A model generated the notes under the pieces. It was not told the origin of the DNA. It made no database searches and was given only the letters and a program-made list of their open reading frames with translations. The position numbers were made by a program, and so were the translations under genes. A stretch of 64,000 nucleotides of DNA from Platerodrilus igneus (Eukaryota; Arthropoda; Insecta; Coleoptera; Lycidae), in NCBI GenBank assembly GCA_036346225.1, contig JARFIW010000453.1:4030001-4094000 (forward strand), in the 5' to 3' direction. Shown one piece after another: positions 1 to 10,059 of the stretch. Position 1 is the stretch's first letter; each line of letters begins with the position of its first letter.

Positions 1-2
1 GA

Positions 3-520
3 GTTAGTGATTTAGCACAATCACGTAAGGTATCCGAAGCTGATTTATTTGGATCAGCATGTGAACTTTTTGTGGGTGACGCTTTGGTTTGGTTTAGAAC
101 AGTGAAAAATTCCTTGAGAGACTGGAACTCCTTGTTAGAACGTTTAAGAGAAGATTTCCTACCTGGTTCTTCAGATGATGACATTTGGGAAAAGATCAGA
201 AATCGTCGTCAAGGTAAAGACGAAAAATTATTTTATTTGTCGCACATATGCAAACCCTCTTTAGTAGACTGACCAACGAGCCAGCTGAAGTTACTAAAGT
301 TAAGATGATAAAAGAAATTTGGTTCCTGAATATATTTCAGCACTTGCATTGTCGGACATTCAAGATTTGTCTACCTTAGTAAATTTGTGTAAGAGGTTAG
401 AAGAGGCTTCTTTGATGAAACTAAATTTGGTTTCAGCATCTTCTAGTAAACCTAACAAGAATAGCTACCCCTCTAAACATCCATTTGAGAACAAACATCT
501 TGGGTTGAATGAAAAGTTTG
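3..520 (+). pseudogene. gag: Gag (capsid region) of Gypsy element 1, frameshifted
   Basis: Gag forms the retrotransposon particle and packages the RNA. The frame is open from base 3 and reads through a WFR..LRDW...L..DFLP block, typical of the Retrotrans_gag family. It shifts near 230, where the continuation (VAHMQTLFSRLTNEP) lies in another frame, and shifts back near 310 into a VPEYISALALSD...L..LCKRLEEA segment. The same layout, with a related order of blocks, is seen in the minus-strand gag remnant at 17280-18600, so the two elements belong to related Gypsy lineages. The N-terminus lies outside the window. The gag assignment is confident; the exact ends are not. Confidence 0.8.
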
Positions 521-643
521 TGCTGTTAGGAGTAGAGTGTTTCAGAATAAATTAGTTAATCCTCACGTAACAGTACCGGATAAGAGCTCTTTGAGTCCTC
601 AGTTTGTAATTCCTCTAGTCCCGATAAAAGGAATCATTTTGTT

Positions 644-770
644 TGTTGGAATTGCTCCCGTAGTGGACATTGGTTTAGAGATTGTAGAGCAGCTAAAAAA
701 TTTTTGTTTTGGATGTGGTCGAAAAGGCGTTAAGGCAACGTCATGTCCACAATGTTCAAAAACCAGTAAG
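644..770 (+). pseudogene. gag: Nucleocapsid zinc knuckles of Gypsy element 1
   Basis: A perfect CCHC knuckle, C-X2-C-X4-H-X4-C, is read from 644 to 685 in one frame (C, C, H and C at 644, 653, 668 and 683). A second, Cys-rich block beginning CFGCGRKG and ending CPQC is read from about 705 in another frame. The switch falls on the AAAAAA/TTTTT run at 695-704. Such knuckles bind genomic RNA during packaging. The homopolymer at the break makes either a sequencing indel or a real slip possible. Confidence 0.8.
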
Positions 771-964
771 GCGGCAGGTACATAGTGGTCGGTATCCTGT
801 TACGCGTCATAAGGCTACGGTTATGATTTGTAAACAAGAAAAATATTTTGTAAAGACGAGTGGTCGAGATGGCTTACAGTTGTTAAAAATTTTGTCAGGA
901 CTCTCCGAAGCCTAAGAATAATACTCTGTTTATTGAGAAGCAGTGTGATAATCGACCTTATATT

Positions 965-1400
965 ATGGTGAAATTAATGGATAGAGACATTACCGGTCTT
1001 CTAGATTCGGGATGCACTACCTCAGTAGTAGGATCCTTAGCACTTTCAATTGTTAGAGAATTAGACTTGAAAATTTTTAGTTCAGCAAAAACGCGTATCA
1101 CTACAGCTGATGTTTCAATAAAGTCTGTTGTAGGCTCAGTAGATTTGCCAATTTGTATAGGTAATGATTGCCGCATCCTTAATGCATTAGTGGTTCCATC
1201 CCTACCGCATACATTTATTTTCGGTAGTGACTTTGCAAAATTATTTGGTGTAGTTGCTGATTTTAGAAGTAATAATTGGTTTATCCAAAGTAATGCTGGG
1301 AACAACATAGGGTATATAGATTCGTTTTCCATCCCTTTGAACACTGAAGATTCTCTATGTGGGTTACATGACCTTTCAGATACTCAATGTGCGCAGGCAC
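965..1400 (+). pseudogene. pol: Retropepsin-like aspartic protease of Gypsy element 1
   Basis: This is the first part of a 334-codon open frame starting at 965. The catalytic loop LLDSGCTTSVVG appears about 12 residues in, and the second strand region with an FIFGSDFAKLFG block follows about 70 residues later, as in retropepsins, where the enzyme works as a homodimer to cut Gag-Pol. No start codon argument is offered because the domain is normally made as part of Gag-Pol; the methionine at 965 is simply the first in the frame. Confidence 0.85.
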
Positions 1401-1439
1401 AAGAGTTAATAAATTCATTTAGTGAGATTAGCAGCGAAG

Positions 1440-2300
1440 AAAGATTAGGACGAACTCACCTAATCGAATTGGACATAGACACAGGCAATGCCAAACCCTT
1501 CCACAAGAAACCATATGTCATGTCACCATATATGGGTAAGATATTGAATGAGGAATTGGACGACATGCTTAGACTTAAAGTTATAGAACCGTGTACTAGT
1601 CCGTGGTCCTCTCCAGTTTTGTTGGTTAAGAAGGCAGATGGAGAATATCGCTTCTGTTTTGATGGTAGAACCCTGAACGACTTAACTGTTCATGATTCGT
1701 ACCCCCTTGCGAACGTAGATAGAATTCTCAATATGTTGAGAGGTGCGAACTACATTTCGTCACTGGATTTGAGAAAATCGTTTTGGCAAATCCCTCTTAG
1801 TGAGTCGTCTAAGGATAAGACTGCCTTCAGTATTATTTCACGAGGACAATTTAGATTTACATGCATGCCATTTGGGTTGAAGAATGCTGCGCAGACGCAA
1901 CAACGTTTAGTAGATGTAATTTTGGTCCACGTTTTGAACCCCATGTATTTTGCTATTTGGACGACATAATTTTATGTTCGTCATCTTTTGAAGAACACCT
2001 AAAGTTATTGGTAGAGGTTAAGCAACGGTTAAAGGAAGCTAACCTTACTATAAATATAAGTAAATGTGAATTTTTTAAAAAGACACTTAAATTTTTGGGT
2101 TATATAGTAGGTTCTAACTCACTTCGTACAGACCCCGATAAGGTGTCGGCCATGGTTAACTTTCCCCGTCCGAAAACCACAACGGAGATTAAAAGGTTTA
2201 TAGGAATGTGCAGCTGGTACCGGCGCTTTATAAAGAATTTTTCGTCTTTAGTTTCGCCTATTAATGACCTCATTAAAAGTAAGAAAAAAGGTCAAACTGT
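1440..2300 (+). pseudogene. pol: Reverse transcriptase of Gypsy element 1
   Basis: RT copies the element RNA into DNA. Palm and fingers motifs are visible in order: the SPWSSPVLLVKKADGEYRFC block, LDLRKSFWQIPL, the FTCMPFGLKNA block, and the catalytic YLDD at about 1950. Then come the LTINISKCEFF and FLGYIVG blocks of the thumb. The frame ending at 1969 is replaced by one open from 1861, so a shift lies between about 1900 and 1950, just before the YLDD. After repair of that one position the domain would have normal Gypsy length. Confidence 0.9.
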
Positions 2301-2770
2301 GAACTGGAGTGCGGAAGCAGAAAATTCATTTGTGCTGATCAAGCAAGCATTAGTTTCTGCACCTCTTCTTTCGCAGCCAGACTACTCGGCACCCTTTATT
2401 GTGGAGTGTGACGCAAGCAACACTGGGTTAGGAGCTGTGTTGATTCAGAATGTAAACGGAGAAGAGCGTGTAATTTCGTACGCAAGCAAAACCCTGAGCC
2501 GTACTGAGCCAATTATTCCACCACTGAAAGAGAGTGTTTAGCAGTTATTTTGCAATTGAGAAATTTCGTCCGTGGGTAGAAGGAGTTCGATTCACCGTTG
2601 TCACCGATCATTTTCGTTACTTTGGTTGAGTAATCTTCAGAATCCAACTGGAAAACTCGCCAGATGGTCAGTTCGATTAAGGCAACACTCATTTGATTTG
2701 GTGCATAGAAAAGGAAAGTTCAATATAGTTCCAGATTGTCTTAGTCGTGGTGTTCCTTTAGAAAATCCAG
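2301..2770 (+). pseudogene. pol: RNase H of Gypsy element 1
   Basis: RNase H removes the RNA strand during reverse transcription. The block FIVECDASNTGLGAVL carries the first catalytic Asp, and the E of the second helix lies near the frame break at about 2530. The third Asp lies in the VVTDH region near 2600, where another shift is present, and the KFNIVPDCLSR block marks the usual domain end. The domain is readable only in three pieces. Confidence 0.8.
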
Positions 2771-2899
2771 AAGTTAATTTAGTAGAGATTAAACTTGATA
2801 CAGTAGACTTGTGGTATGAATCTTTGAGAAAGAAAATTTTGTTGTCACCGAAAAGCTACCCACAATGGAAAGTAGAAGATGGGTTTATTTATAAGTTTA

Positions 2900-4064
2900 T
2901 ACCTTCCCTATTACCGCATTCGGCGAATGTTGTAGAGTGGAAACACTTAGTGCCAAAGTCTCAGCGTTTAGATGTCATTAAATCATGTCATGACCCCCCT
3001 TCAGCAGGACATTTTGGTTCCTTAAAACTTTGTCTCGTGTTCAAGAATTATATTATTGGCCAAAGATGATCTTTGACGTACGTAAATTTTGTAGGAAATG
3101 TTTGATTTGCGGTGCTCAAAAACCACCCAATAAAGGTCCCCTTGGGATGATGGGAAAGGAGAAAGAGGTTGGACTACCATTCCAAACCATTGCATTAGAT
3201 TTGATGGGTCCGTTTCCTCGTTCCAAACGCGGACATAAATGGCTCTTAGTTGTTGGTGATTGGTTCTCGAAGTATTCGATTTTGCAACCTTTGCGTAGTG
3301 CCACGACACATTTGATCGAGAAATTTTGGAGGAAAAAGTATTTCTTGTCTACGGAGTACCACAGTTTGTCATTTGTGATAATGGTCCACAATTAATTGGA
3401 CGTATTTTAAAGCTTTGTGTGCAAGGTACGAAATTCAAAAGATTTGGTATAATGCTGTTTATGCTCCTCAATGCAATTTTGTGGAAAGAATCAATAAGAC
3501 AGTTGGTACAGCAATCCGTTCATACGTAGAAGAACATGATACGTGGGATATGGAGATATCAAAGATCCAATACGCGATCAACTCAGCAAAACATGAGTCC
3601 ACCAACTATTCGCCAAATTTTTAGTTTTTGGTCGTCAGGTACCTTTAAGTGGAAAAGCTTATAATGATAATTTTATACCGGGTGAAGATGTTGATGTTGT
3701 CTCCAGTAGTAGACCTTCTTATGTTTTGGATCGTCAACCTTTGTTTGATATTTTGGAAATGTCCGTGAAAATTTGCATGTAGCTTACCAACGTTCAAGTA
3801 AACGCTACAATCTTAGGAGAAGAGACATTTCATTCCGAGTCGGAGAAAGTGTTTGGAGAGCTAATAAGGTCCTCTCGAGTGCAGTGATAAATTTTCCGCT
3901 AAGTTAGCCCCTAAGTTCGTTATGAGTAAAGTTCGGAAAAACATTCCAATTTAGTATATGAGTTAGAGAACGAAGATGGGACAAAAGCAGGGAAATGGCA
4001 CGTAAAGGACTTGAAACCAGTTGATGCATCATATCCAAATGAAAATGATGATCCTGACGATTAA
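2900..4064 (+). pseudogene. pol: Integrase of Gypsy element 1
   Basis: Integrase inserts the cDNA into the host chromosome. The HHCC zinc-binding domain is split, with the histidines near 2990-3010 (CHDPPSAGHFGSLK) and the cysteines near 3100 (RKCLICGAQ). The catalytic core shows the first Asp in IALDLMGPFP, the second in ICDNGPQ, and the Glu in NFVERINKT, so the DDE triad is present. Shifts occur near 3030, near 3400 and after 3620. The C-terminal part continues through a RVGESVWRAN-type block to GKWHVKDLKP and the stop at 4062. Confidence 0.85.
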
Positions 4065-4560
4065 TTCAGATCCGATCATCTCGTTGATATTAAGTAATGA
4101 CGTAGTGGTTCGTTTTGTTTTGTTTTGTTCTGATTTAGTGTCGGTCCACTAATATTGAGTATTTTGTTTGAGAAGTGAAGTAAGTGGTTTGAGATTTTGT
4201 AAGTTTTGTAGGTTTGAGGTGTGCCTTAGTGTGCACGCTGGACATTTTGCTCGCGCGTTGCTCAGAGATGTGTTTGGAGGATGTCTTTGACAGATATCCT
4301 TACTATGTAGAAGTAGATGGGCTATTTGATTATTGGTCCTGATTTCTACATATCCAGGTAGAGAGAATATTAGATTATTCTTTCCCTTGTTCCTTTTGAC
4401 CATTAGAAGTTCTTTGATTTGATAAGGTCAAAGTTGGTTTGGTGAGTCTCACCGTTTGGTCCATCACTAATGAGATCAGTTGTTTGTTAGAAATTAGTGA
4501 TAGGATATTCAGTAGGGTGTAGGATAGTACAGCCCTGACTGGCCCAGTTTTGTACTTGCA
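4065..4560. other. Non-coding tail of Gypsy element 1
   Basis: No coding frame with recognisable similarity is present. The stretch lies between the integrase stop and the repeat array and belongs to the element's 3' untranslated region by position. Confidence 0.6.
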
Positions 4561-4562
4561 TT

Positions 4563-5005
4563 TGATAAGTAACCTCATGGTTAGGTTACCTTGGTTTTGA
4601 TCATCCCTTTGCGATGAAGTGATGATATTTTGTATTTGAGATTTGTAAGTAACCTTTTGGTTAGGTTACCTTTGTTTTGATCATCCCTTTGCGATGAAGT
4701 GATGATATTTTGTATTTGAGATTTGTAAGTAACCTTTTGGTTAGGTTACCTTTGTTTTGATTATCACTTTGTGATGATAATATTTTGAATTTGAATTTTG
4801 TAAGTAACCTTATGGCTGGGTTACCTTTGTTTTGATCATCTCTTTACGATGAAGCGATGATACTTTGTATTTGCATTTGATGAGTAACCTTTTGATTAGG
4901 TCACCTTTGTTTTGATTATCACTTTGTGATGATGGTGTTTAAATATAAACCTATTAGTAGGGTCTTACTTTTGATTATCACCGTGTAGTGATGATGTTTT
5001 GAATA
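4563..5005 (+). repeat. Degenerate tandem repeats with internal hairpins in the 3' region of Gypsy element 1
   Basis: About five copies of a unit near 80 bp follow one another, starting at about 4566, 4646, 4728, 4800 and 4885, with a partial copy to 5005. Each unit has a dyad of the form GTAACC...GGTTAC and a second dyad built from TGATCATC and GATGAT. The copies differ by point changes and short deletions, and the last ones are the most worn. Retroelement 3' regions often carry such arrays. The paired arms could fold in RNA, but a role is inference. Confidence 0.8.
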
Positions 5006-5460
5006 GTTATGCTGTCTTGATGAGGAAGCATTCCTTTTTTTTGTAGATAGAGCTAAATGAGCTCCTGGAAGTGAAGTTTTTTTTGAAATTAGAAATAAGT
5101 TGTAAGTGTTTGGTTATAGGTAAGAAATATTAGCCTTGTTAGAAGTAAGAATCTCAAGTCAGGAAATATTGTAAATTTGAATTTTTTTTGTCCCGTGGAG
5201 TGTTTGACTTTCTAATTTGACCCCTCCCAATTTTGATTATTACCGATTGTGACTCCCCGATTTTGTCTCCCGATGGACGTCAGGTACGCGTAGTTACCAA
5301 CACACTCATTTGTAAATATTTGTCCCCCCCATTTGAATAAATTTATAAAATTGCATAGTTGGTTAGGAAAGTAGGAAAGGCTAGTATTGTTATAAAAAAT
5401 TTTTTTTGTATTTGTTATATTTAGAGTTTTTCTTAAAAAAAAAAAAATTTTTTTTCTTTT
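5006..5460. other. Non-coding, homopolymer-rich stretch before the 3' LTR
   Basis: No gene is seen. The segment holds several C-rich tracts (near 5220 and 5325) and A and T runs (5400-5460) and ends at the polypurine tract. Confidence 0.5.
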
Positions 5461-5473
5461 AGGAAAGGGGTAG
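5461..5473 (+). promoter_or_regulatory. Polypurine tract of Gypsy element 1
   Basis: The tract AGGAAAGGGGTAG sits directly before TGTAACA at 5474. This is the classical plus-strand primer site followed by the TG start of a 3' LTR. Its position about 1.4 kb after the integrase stop suits the element. Confidence 0.65.
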
Positions 5474-7260
5474 TGTAACAATTTTATTTTAGCAGTAAAG
5501 GAACATACTCATTAAACCATGAATATTGAAATACCTTTATTAACTAATATAAAGATTCAAGTAACAACCAAATTTTTATAGTATTGCTATATCTAGGATT
5601 AGTAGTCTATTTGTTTCGGAGTTCGGTGCAAATCCACAAGCCACTAGCGCGCGCGTGAGAGGTTCGAGAACCACACTTATGATCCTCCCACCTTGCAGGA
5701 GCGCGGCGAGCGCACTCGTCGATAGTTTAGGGCAGCGTGAAGATGCATTCGAAGAGAATGACGAGTGACCTCCGGGTCGCTTTGATTTGGTGAAGCACTT
5801 CCTGAGTAACGGTTAGTACTTAATCCATATATTGCATATTCGTTATCATATTAGCTAATTTAAAATTTATTTAGCGCAAACAACCATACGTTAGAAAAAC
5901 AACCATACGTTAGAAAAACAACCATACGTTAGAAAAAGCAACCATACCTTAGAAAAAGCAACCATACGTTAGAAAAGCAACAATACGTCAGAAATTGCAA
6001 CGATAAATTAGAAAACCGCACGACCACTTTGAAATAAAATTAGACAACGGAGGAGTACGCTGTGAATAAAAGATGCCGTGAACCAATGTAAGAAATCCGC
6101 TTCGCTCTTGCATCTGTAATAAAGCATGAAAACAAACATATTTAACAGCAGGCCCGCTCTGCAAGTTGTTTCCATTGCAACCAAGGACGACAGCCGGTAT
6201 TTGGGTTCGTAATAGAATTAAGAATTTCCTCAGTACTTCCTTCTGAAAGTACATTATTTCGTTTTGTTTGTTAGATGTACAAAATTGTTATTCAGTTTAC
6301 CTGTAATTAAGCTGGTTTTCCCCAGTATCAAAATTTGATTTCACTTAGTTTTGTAAAGATGTGACTACATATGGCTGCAACGTAAATTAACAGCTGCTAT
6401 TACGTCACCTGTTTATTTGAACAATGCCGTCAACAATTGCATAATGGCTAACAGATGTTTAACATTACAGTACTGCCACTTTTGATAAAATTAGAGAATA
6501 TCTTGGTGATTCTATTAACTTCAAACTAATTTTAATTTTGTTAAATTAATGAGAAAATTTCATATATTCATTTGTAAGTGACCTACACAGATCTGGTTGG
6601 GTTATAAAGAAACTTAATATTGTTAGTTACACTGAAGTGTTATATATTTGAGTAAGGATCAGTTGTTAAACCTTACAACAATTTTGCAAGAATATCACAT
6701 ATTTATTTTATTTAATTATCATGAAATTTTATTTACTGAAACAAAGAAAATTCTTTCTAGTAAATTAATTATCTACATTTAAAGTTTTTATTCTGATCTG
6801 GTTTGATCAGACCTGATAGACAAAACACAGAAAGAGTTAAATTTTATGATTCCATTATGTAAGAAATATTCTCTATGCATTTTAGATATACTTGAGGGAC
6901 GCAAATAGTGTTCCCATTTTTTAGGTAACCTAACTATATTCTTTCTTACAGGAGCAGTGTCTTATTCTGTTAAGACAAGTTTGTATGTCAGCGAAGGCGA
7001 TCTTTTTTCTTTGGGTCTCCAAGTCCGCCCTTAGAAATTTGCTATGCCATTAATATAAATCAATCTGGACTTGGTGGCGCCTGTTTGTTTTAGTTTGAGT
7101 GTGACCCCCCACAGATTTCGACTTACCCCCCCATTGCTCATAGCTCTACCCAAGGAATAGACCCCTAGTTACGTCGGAAGATTTCGTTTTGCAGACACCT
7201 AACTTGAAGTATGGTGTTAATAAAGTAGTGTTTTAGTAGGCCTTTGAATAATACGTTTCA
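5474..7260 (+). other. Probable 3' LTR start plus unassigned sequence
   Basis: TGTAACA at 5474 is the likely LTR start, judged from the polypurine tract before it. The LTR end cannot be fixed because the 5' LTR lies outside the window. A GC-richer patch at 5640-5800 would suit the R/U5 part. No coding region is supported between 6020 and 7260; two C-rich tracts lie near 7105 and 7125. Confidence 0.4.
5880..6018 (+). repeat. Short tandem repeat, about 20 bp unit, seven copies
   Basis: The unit CAACCATACGTTAGAAAAA is repeated head to tail. The first three copies are almost identical and the last ones are increasingly changed. There are no unique spacers and no associated genes, so it is a minisatellite. 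Confidence 0.85.
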
Positions 7261-8415
7261 AGGAAAGTTAAAATGGTCGCCTTGGAAAGCAAACAACGGA
7301 GATTATTTCGAATTTATTTAGTATCAAGACGTGTTTTAATAGTACTGCGCTAATTTGTATAAAGATTTAAAAGTTAATAAATGTGTTTGATTTTGGAAAT
7401 GGTTTTAATTGGTTAAAGAAAGGTAAAAGAGTAGCAGCGAGACATTAATAAGTGATAGCGACGTAAAAGAAGTGGAAAGATTTGCAATAGTGCGACGGCG
7501 AAGCAACGATAAATGAATTAGATTTGAAACGATATATGGTAACGGCAGTAGGCATCAGAGTGGAATAAAAAGCAGGACGAATATTGGGGATAGATTTGGA
7601 TAGAGATTAATAGGTAGCAGGACATCGAGTGGTTAACAAAAAAGGACGACGATTGATTTGGATTTATTGATTACGGACATTGAGTGATTTTGTACAAGAC
7701 GGCGATTAGATTTGGATTGGATAATAAAAGGCGGACGGATTAATTGGGAACACAAGGAGCGGAACTAGGAGAGCGGCAGTTACAAGTAGAAGAATTAGCG
7801 CAGGGGAAGTAACACAATCGGTTTTTTCCAAATTCTAAATTAGGGTTAATAATTTCAGGTATTGGGAAGCAGACAAAATTAAAGGACGACACCTGGAAGC
7901 GGTACTAAAATTAAATCAGTAGGACATCAGTGTAAAGACGCATACGGTGACAAGGATTTTGAGCCAGCAGTTAGAGCGGCCAAGAACGGAGTCTAGACCA
8001 GGTGAGTGCTGATATACCTTAAAACGTCAAAAAATAGTCATATAATTTGGTAGTAATTTAATTTGGCACAAAGCGACTTTGATCGTAGTATAATTTTGGC
8101 ATACAGAAAAGTAGAGTAAAAATTTTGTACTAAAACAAAAGAGTGTGCACGTTGGTTGGACTTTGCACATCTACTTATAACAGAACTCACTATAAGTAGT
8201 TTGAACACCCTGAGATTTAAGAGCTTAAATAGTCGAGGCATTGAAATAAATAATTAATTAAAGAACCAACCAAACGTTGCAAGTCCGGGGCGTGCAGTAG
8301 GTGTGCACATTGCATAAAAAAGGCGCGACAAAAAAGGGGTAAAATCAAATAAAATTTTATAGAATAAAGAGAGTGATTACATAGTAAAGTAGTAAAGTAA
8401 AAGAGAGATTTAATA
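7261..8415 (+). repeat. 5' LTR of Gypsy element 2
   Basis: This 1155-bp block is repeated almost exactly at 13437-14586. Differences seen include C versus A near 7324, single substitutions elsewhere, and a 6-base indel near 7940 (GACGCATACGGTG versus GACGGTG). The shared segment starts with AGGAAAGTTAAAATGG and ends with AGATTTAATA, so it lacks the usual TG...CA ends. The PBS follows two bases later, which fixes the 3' edge well; the 5' edge is fixed only by where the similarity stops. Confidence 0.92.
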
Positions 8416-8417
8416 GG

Positions 8418-8437
8418 TGGCAAACCCAACGTGGGGC
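8418..8437 (+). promoter_or_regulatory. Primer binding site of Gypsy element 2
   Basis: TGGCAAACCCAACGTGGGGC begins two bases after the LTR. It starts with TGG, the complement of a tRNA CCA end, and resembles the lysine-type primer sites of several Gypsy elements and retroviruses. A match to a specific tRNA needs the host tRNA set. Confidence 0.75.
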
Positions 8438-8559
8438 TGAAAAAAGACTAGATCGAGTGAAATTAGACAGAAATAGTAGTAGGATACGGGATCCTGAGAT
8501 TAGGTGGGGCTCGTAGTTTAGATATTTTCAGGCAAAGGAGTTCAAAACAGGCTGCAGGG

Positions 8560-9207
8560 ATGACGGACGCGGACATATTACGATTCATAATGAGTTTAAA
8601 AGACGATATTAAGACTTCACACACGGAACTAATGAACCTATTTGACGGATGGCGGACAGAGATTAAGACGACACGCACGGAACTAAAAACGGGTTTGACT
8701 GACACAATTACAGAGTCACACACGGAACTACAAACGGACCTAACAGACAAAACTGAACAGTCGCGGACAGATGTAAAGACATCACACACGGAAAAACAAA
8801 CGGAGTTAACAGACCAGATTGCAGAAACACACACGGAACTACAAACGGACCTAACAGACAAAACCGAACAGTCGCGGACAGATGTAAAGACATCACACAC
8901 GGAAAAACAAACGGAGTTAACAGACCAGATTGCAGAAACACACACGGAACTACAAACGGACCTAAAAGACAAAATCGAAGAGTCGCGGACAAAGGACGAA
9001 TGCAGGACGGAGATACAAGACAACAGACGACATGCGTACCACGAACAGCGACACAACCACAGACAGGACAATTTCAATCACGAACATCGACCCAACTACC
9101 GACAGGACTATTTTAACCACGGACACCGAAATCACTGGAGACACGACGAAACAGACGACCATACTACAATAGGGAACACCGGGGAACGACGTACAAGGAC
9201 AAAATAG
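8560..9207 (+). CDS. Gag-like ORF with 37-residue tandem repeat
   Basis: This 215-codon open frame sits where gag is expected, between PBS and pol. Residues 1-50 are moderately hydrophobic (DADILRFIMSLKDDIK). Residues 55-145 consist of a 37-residue unit in two almost identical copies (8722-8832 and 8833-8943) plus a partial third, rich in Thr, Asp, Glu, Gln and Lys, with a pattern suited to a long amphipathic helix or coiled coil. The C-terminal 70 residues are rich in His, Arg, Asn and Asp and could bind nucleic acid. No CCHC knuckle is seen. I do not recognise the protein; the gag role comes from position only. Confidence 0.6.
   Translation: MTDADILRFIMSLKDDIKTSHTELMNLFDGWRTEIKTTRTELKTGLTDTITESHTELQTDLTDKTEQSRTDVKTSHTEKQTELTDQIAETHTELQTDLTDKTEQSRTDVKTSHTEKQTELTDQIAETHTELQTDLKDKIEESRTKDECRTEIQDNRRHAYHEQRHNHRQDNFNHEHRPNYRQDYFNHGHRNHWRHDETDDHTTIGNTGERRTRTK
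8722..8991 (+). repeat. 111-bp in-frame tandem repeat
   Basis: Two units of 111 bp are nearly identical, with one noted difference (AAACTGAACA versus AAACCGAACA), and a third diverges after about 25 bases. The period is a multiple of three, so gain or loss of units leaves the reading frame intact. Confidence 0.9.
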
Positions 9208-9304
9208 GTACCAGCACGACGACAACGCGGATGACGGCCGGACGACGGGAGGCGGAACACAGCACGGATATAGCCGGACGGACAGGGACGCTAACGTCCA
9301 CCAC

Positions 9305-9850
9305 ATGACAACTAGCGCAAGGACTCAAGACACGGATAAAATTGAAGTGGTGCAGATACACGAGGCACCCTCAGGAGAAAAAAAAAACGCCAATTTTTGG
9401 AAGAATGAATGTTTAGGATTAAAGATCGACGTAGGTTATAGTTTAAAAGACTTATTGTTAAATAATTATAATTTGAATAAAAAGAACCTTTTGTTTATTA
9501 ATATTGGTTTAAGGGATTGTTTATATGTTGCTTTAGTTGATAGTGGTTCACAGTTGTCGCTGGTTGACGAGAAGGTGGTGGTAAAACATGCTGATTTTTT
9601 AAAAGAAAGAATAGAAGCGATTGATGGGGTTAATTTATGGTCGGCAGTGAATAAAAAGTTAACTACGATTTATAGGATCATCCGTGTACCGATATTTGTA
9701 GGGGATAAAAAGGCAGGAGTGGCAGAATTTTTAATTAAAAAGGGGTTGCAGATAGATTTCATATTAGGAATGGATTTTATAGAGGATTTTGGATTGAATA
9801 TAGATGGTAAGGATAGGTCGATTCGAATAATTGATAAAGATAAGTTATGG
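9305..9850 (+). pseudogene. pol: Aspartic protease of Gypsy element 2
   Basis: This is the first part of a 454-codon frame opening at 9305. The catalytic motif VALVDSGSQLSLV lies about 80 residues in, and FILGMDFIEDFG about 80 residues further marks the C-terminal half of a retropepsin. The 75 residues before it are lysine and asparagine rich, with no domain recognised. It is read in one frame with the RT that follows, without an obvious break inside the domain. Confidence 0.85.
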
Positions 9851-10059
9851 ATGGTGTCTACGGTTAGTGAGGAAAATAGGAATGGAGATAATATAGATAA
9901 GTCGGGATTAGGAATGGATAGGACAAGTGATTATAGACAGGTTCAAGTACGATTATGTAATATGTTTGCGAGATTAATTAATGATGAACAGATTGGAAAA
10001 GTGAGTATTGAGATAAAGGCGAAGCTAGGAGAATTATTTCATAAATATATAGGGTTATT

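Larger units (their letters stand above)
1..5473 (+). mobile_element. Ty3/Gypsy LTR retrotransposon 1, 5' end outside window
   Basis: The fragment reads in the order gag, zinc knuckles, protease, RT, RNase H and integrase on the plus strand, which is the Gypsy order. It is open at the left window edge, so the 5' LTR, PBS and start of gag are missing. Coding sequence ends at a TAA at 4062-4064 after a GKWHVKDLKP-type tail that is common at the end of Gypsy integrases. A non-coding tail of about 1.4 kb follows, then a polypurine tract and the start of a 3' LTR. At least nine frame changes break the polyprotein, nearly all consistent with single-base shifts, while every catalytic motif except a few linkers remains legible. 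Confidence 0.9.

Noticed and set aside
1861..1975. Programmed frameshift inside the RT of Gypsy element 1
   Set aside because: Gypsy elements do not shift within RT, and the same element has many comparable breaks; decay or sequence error is more likely.
5630..5720. GGTTCGAGAACC as part of a tRNA gene
   Set aside because: No cloverleaf could be built around it; the acceptor and anticodon arms are missing.
5880..6018. Regular 20-bp repeats that look CRISPR-like at first sight
   Set aside because: Units are directly adjacent without unique spacers and the genome context is eukaryotic; a minisatellite explains it.
8463..9077. A 204-codon minus-strand ORF opposite the gag-like ORF
   Set aside because: Its repeats are the antisense image of the 111-bp plus-strand repeat; composition (Ser, Val, Cys) is that of a shadow frame.
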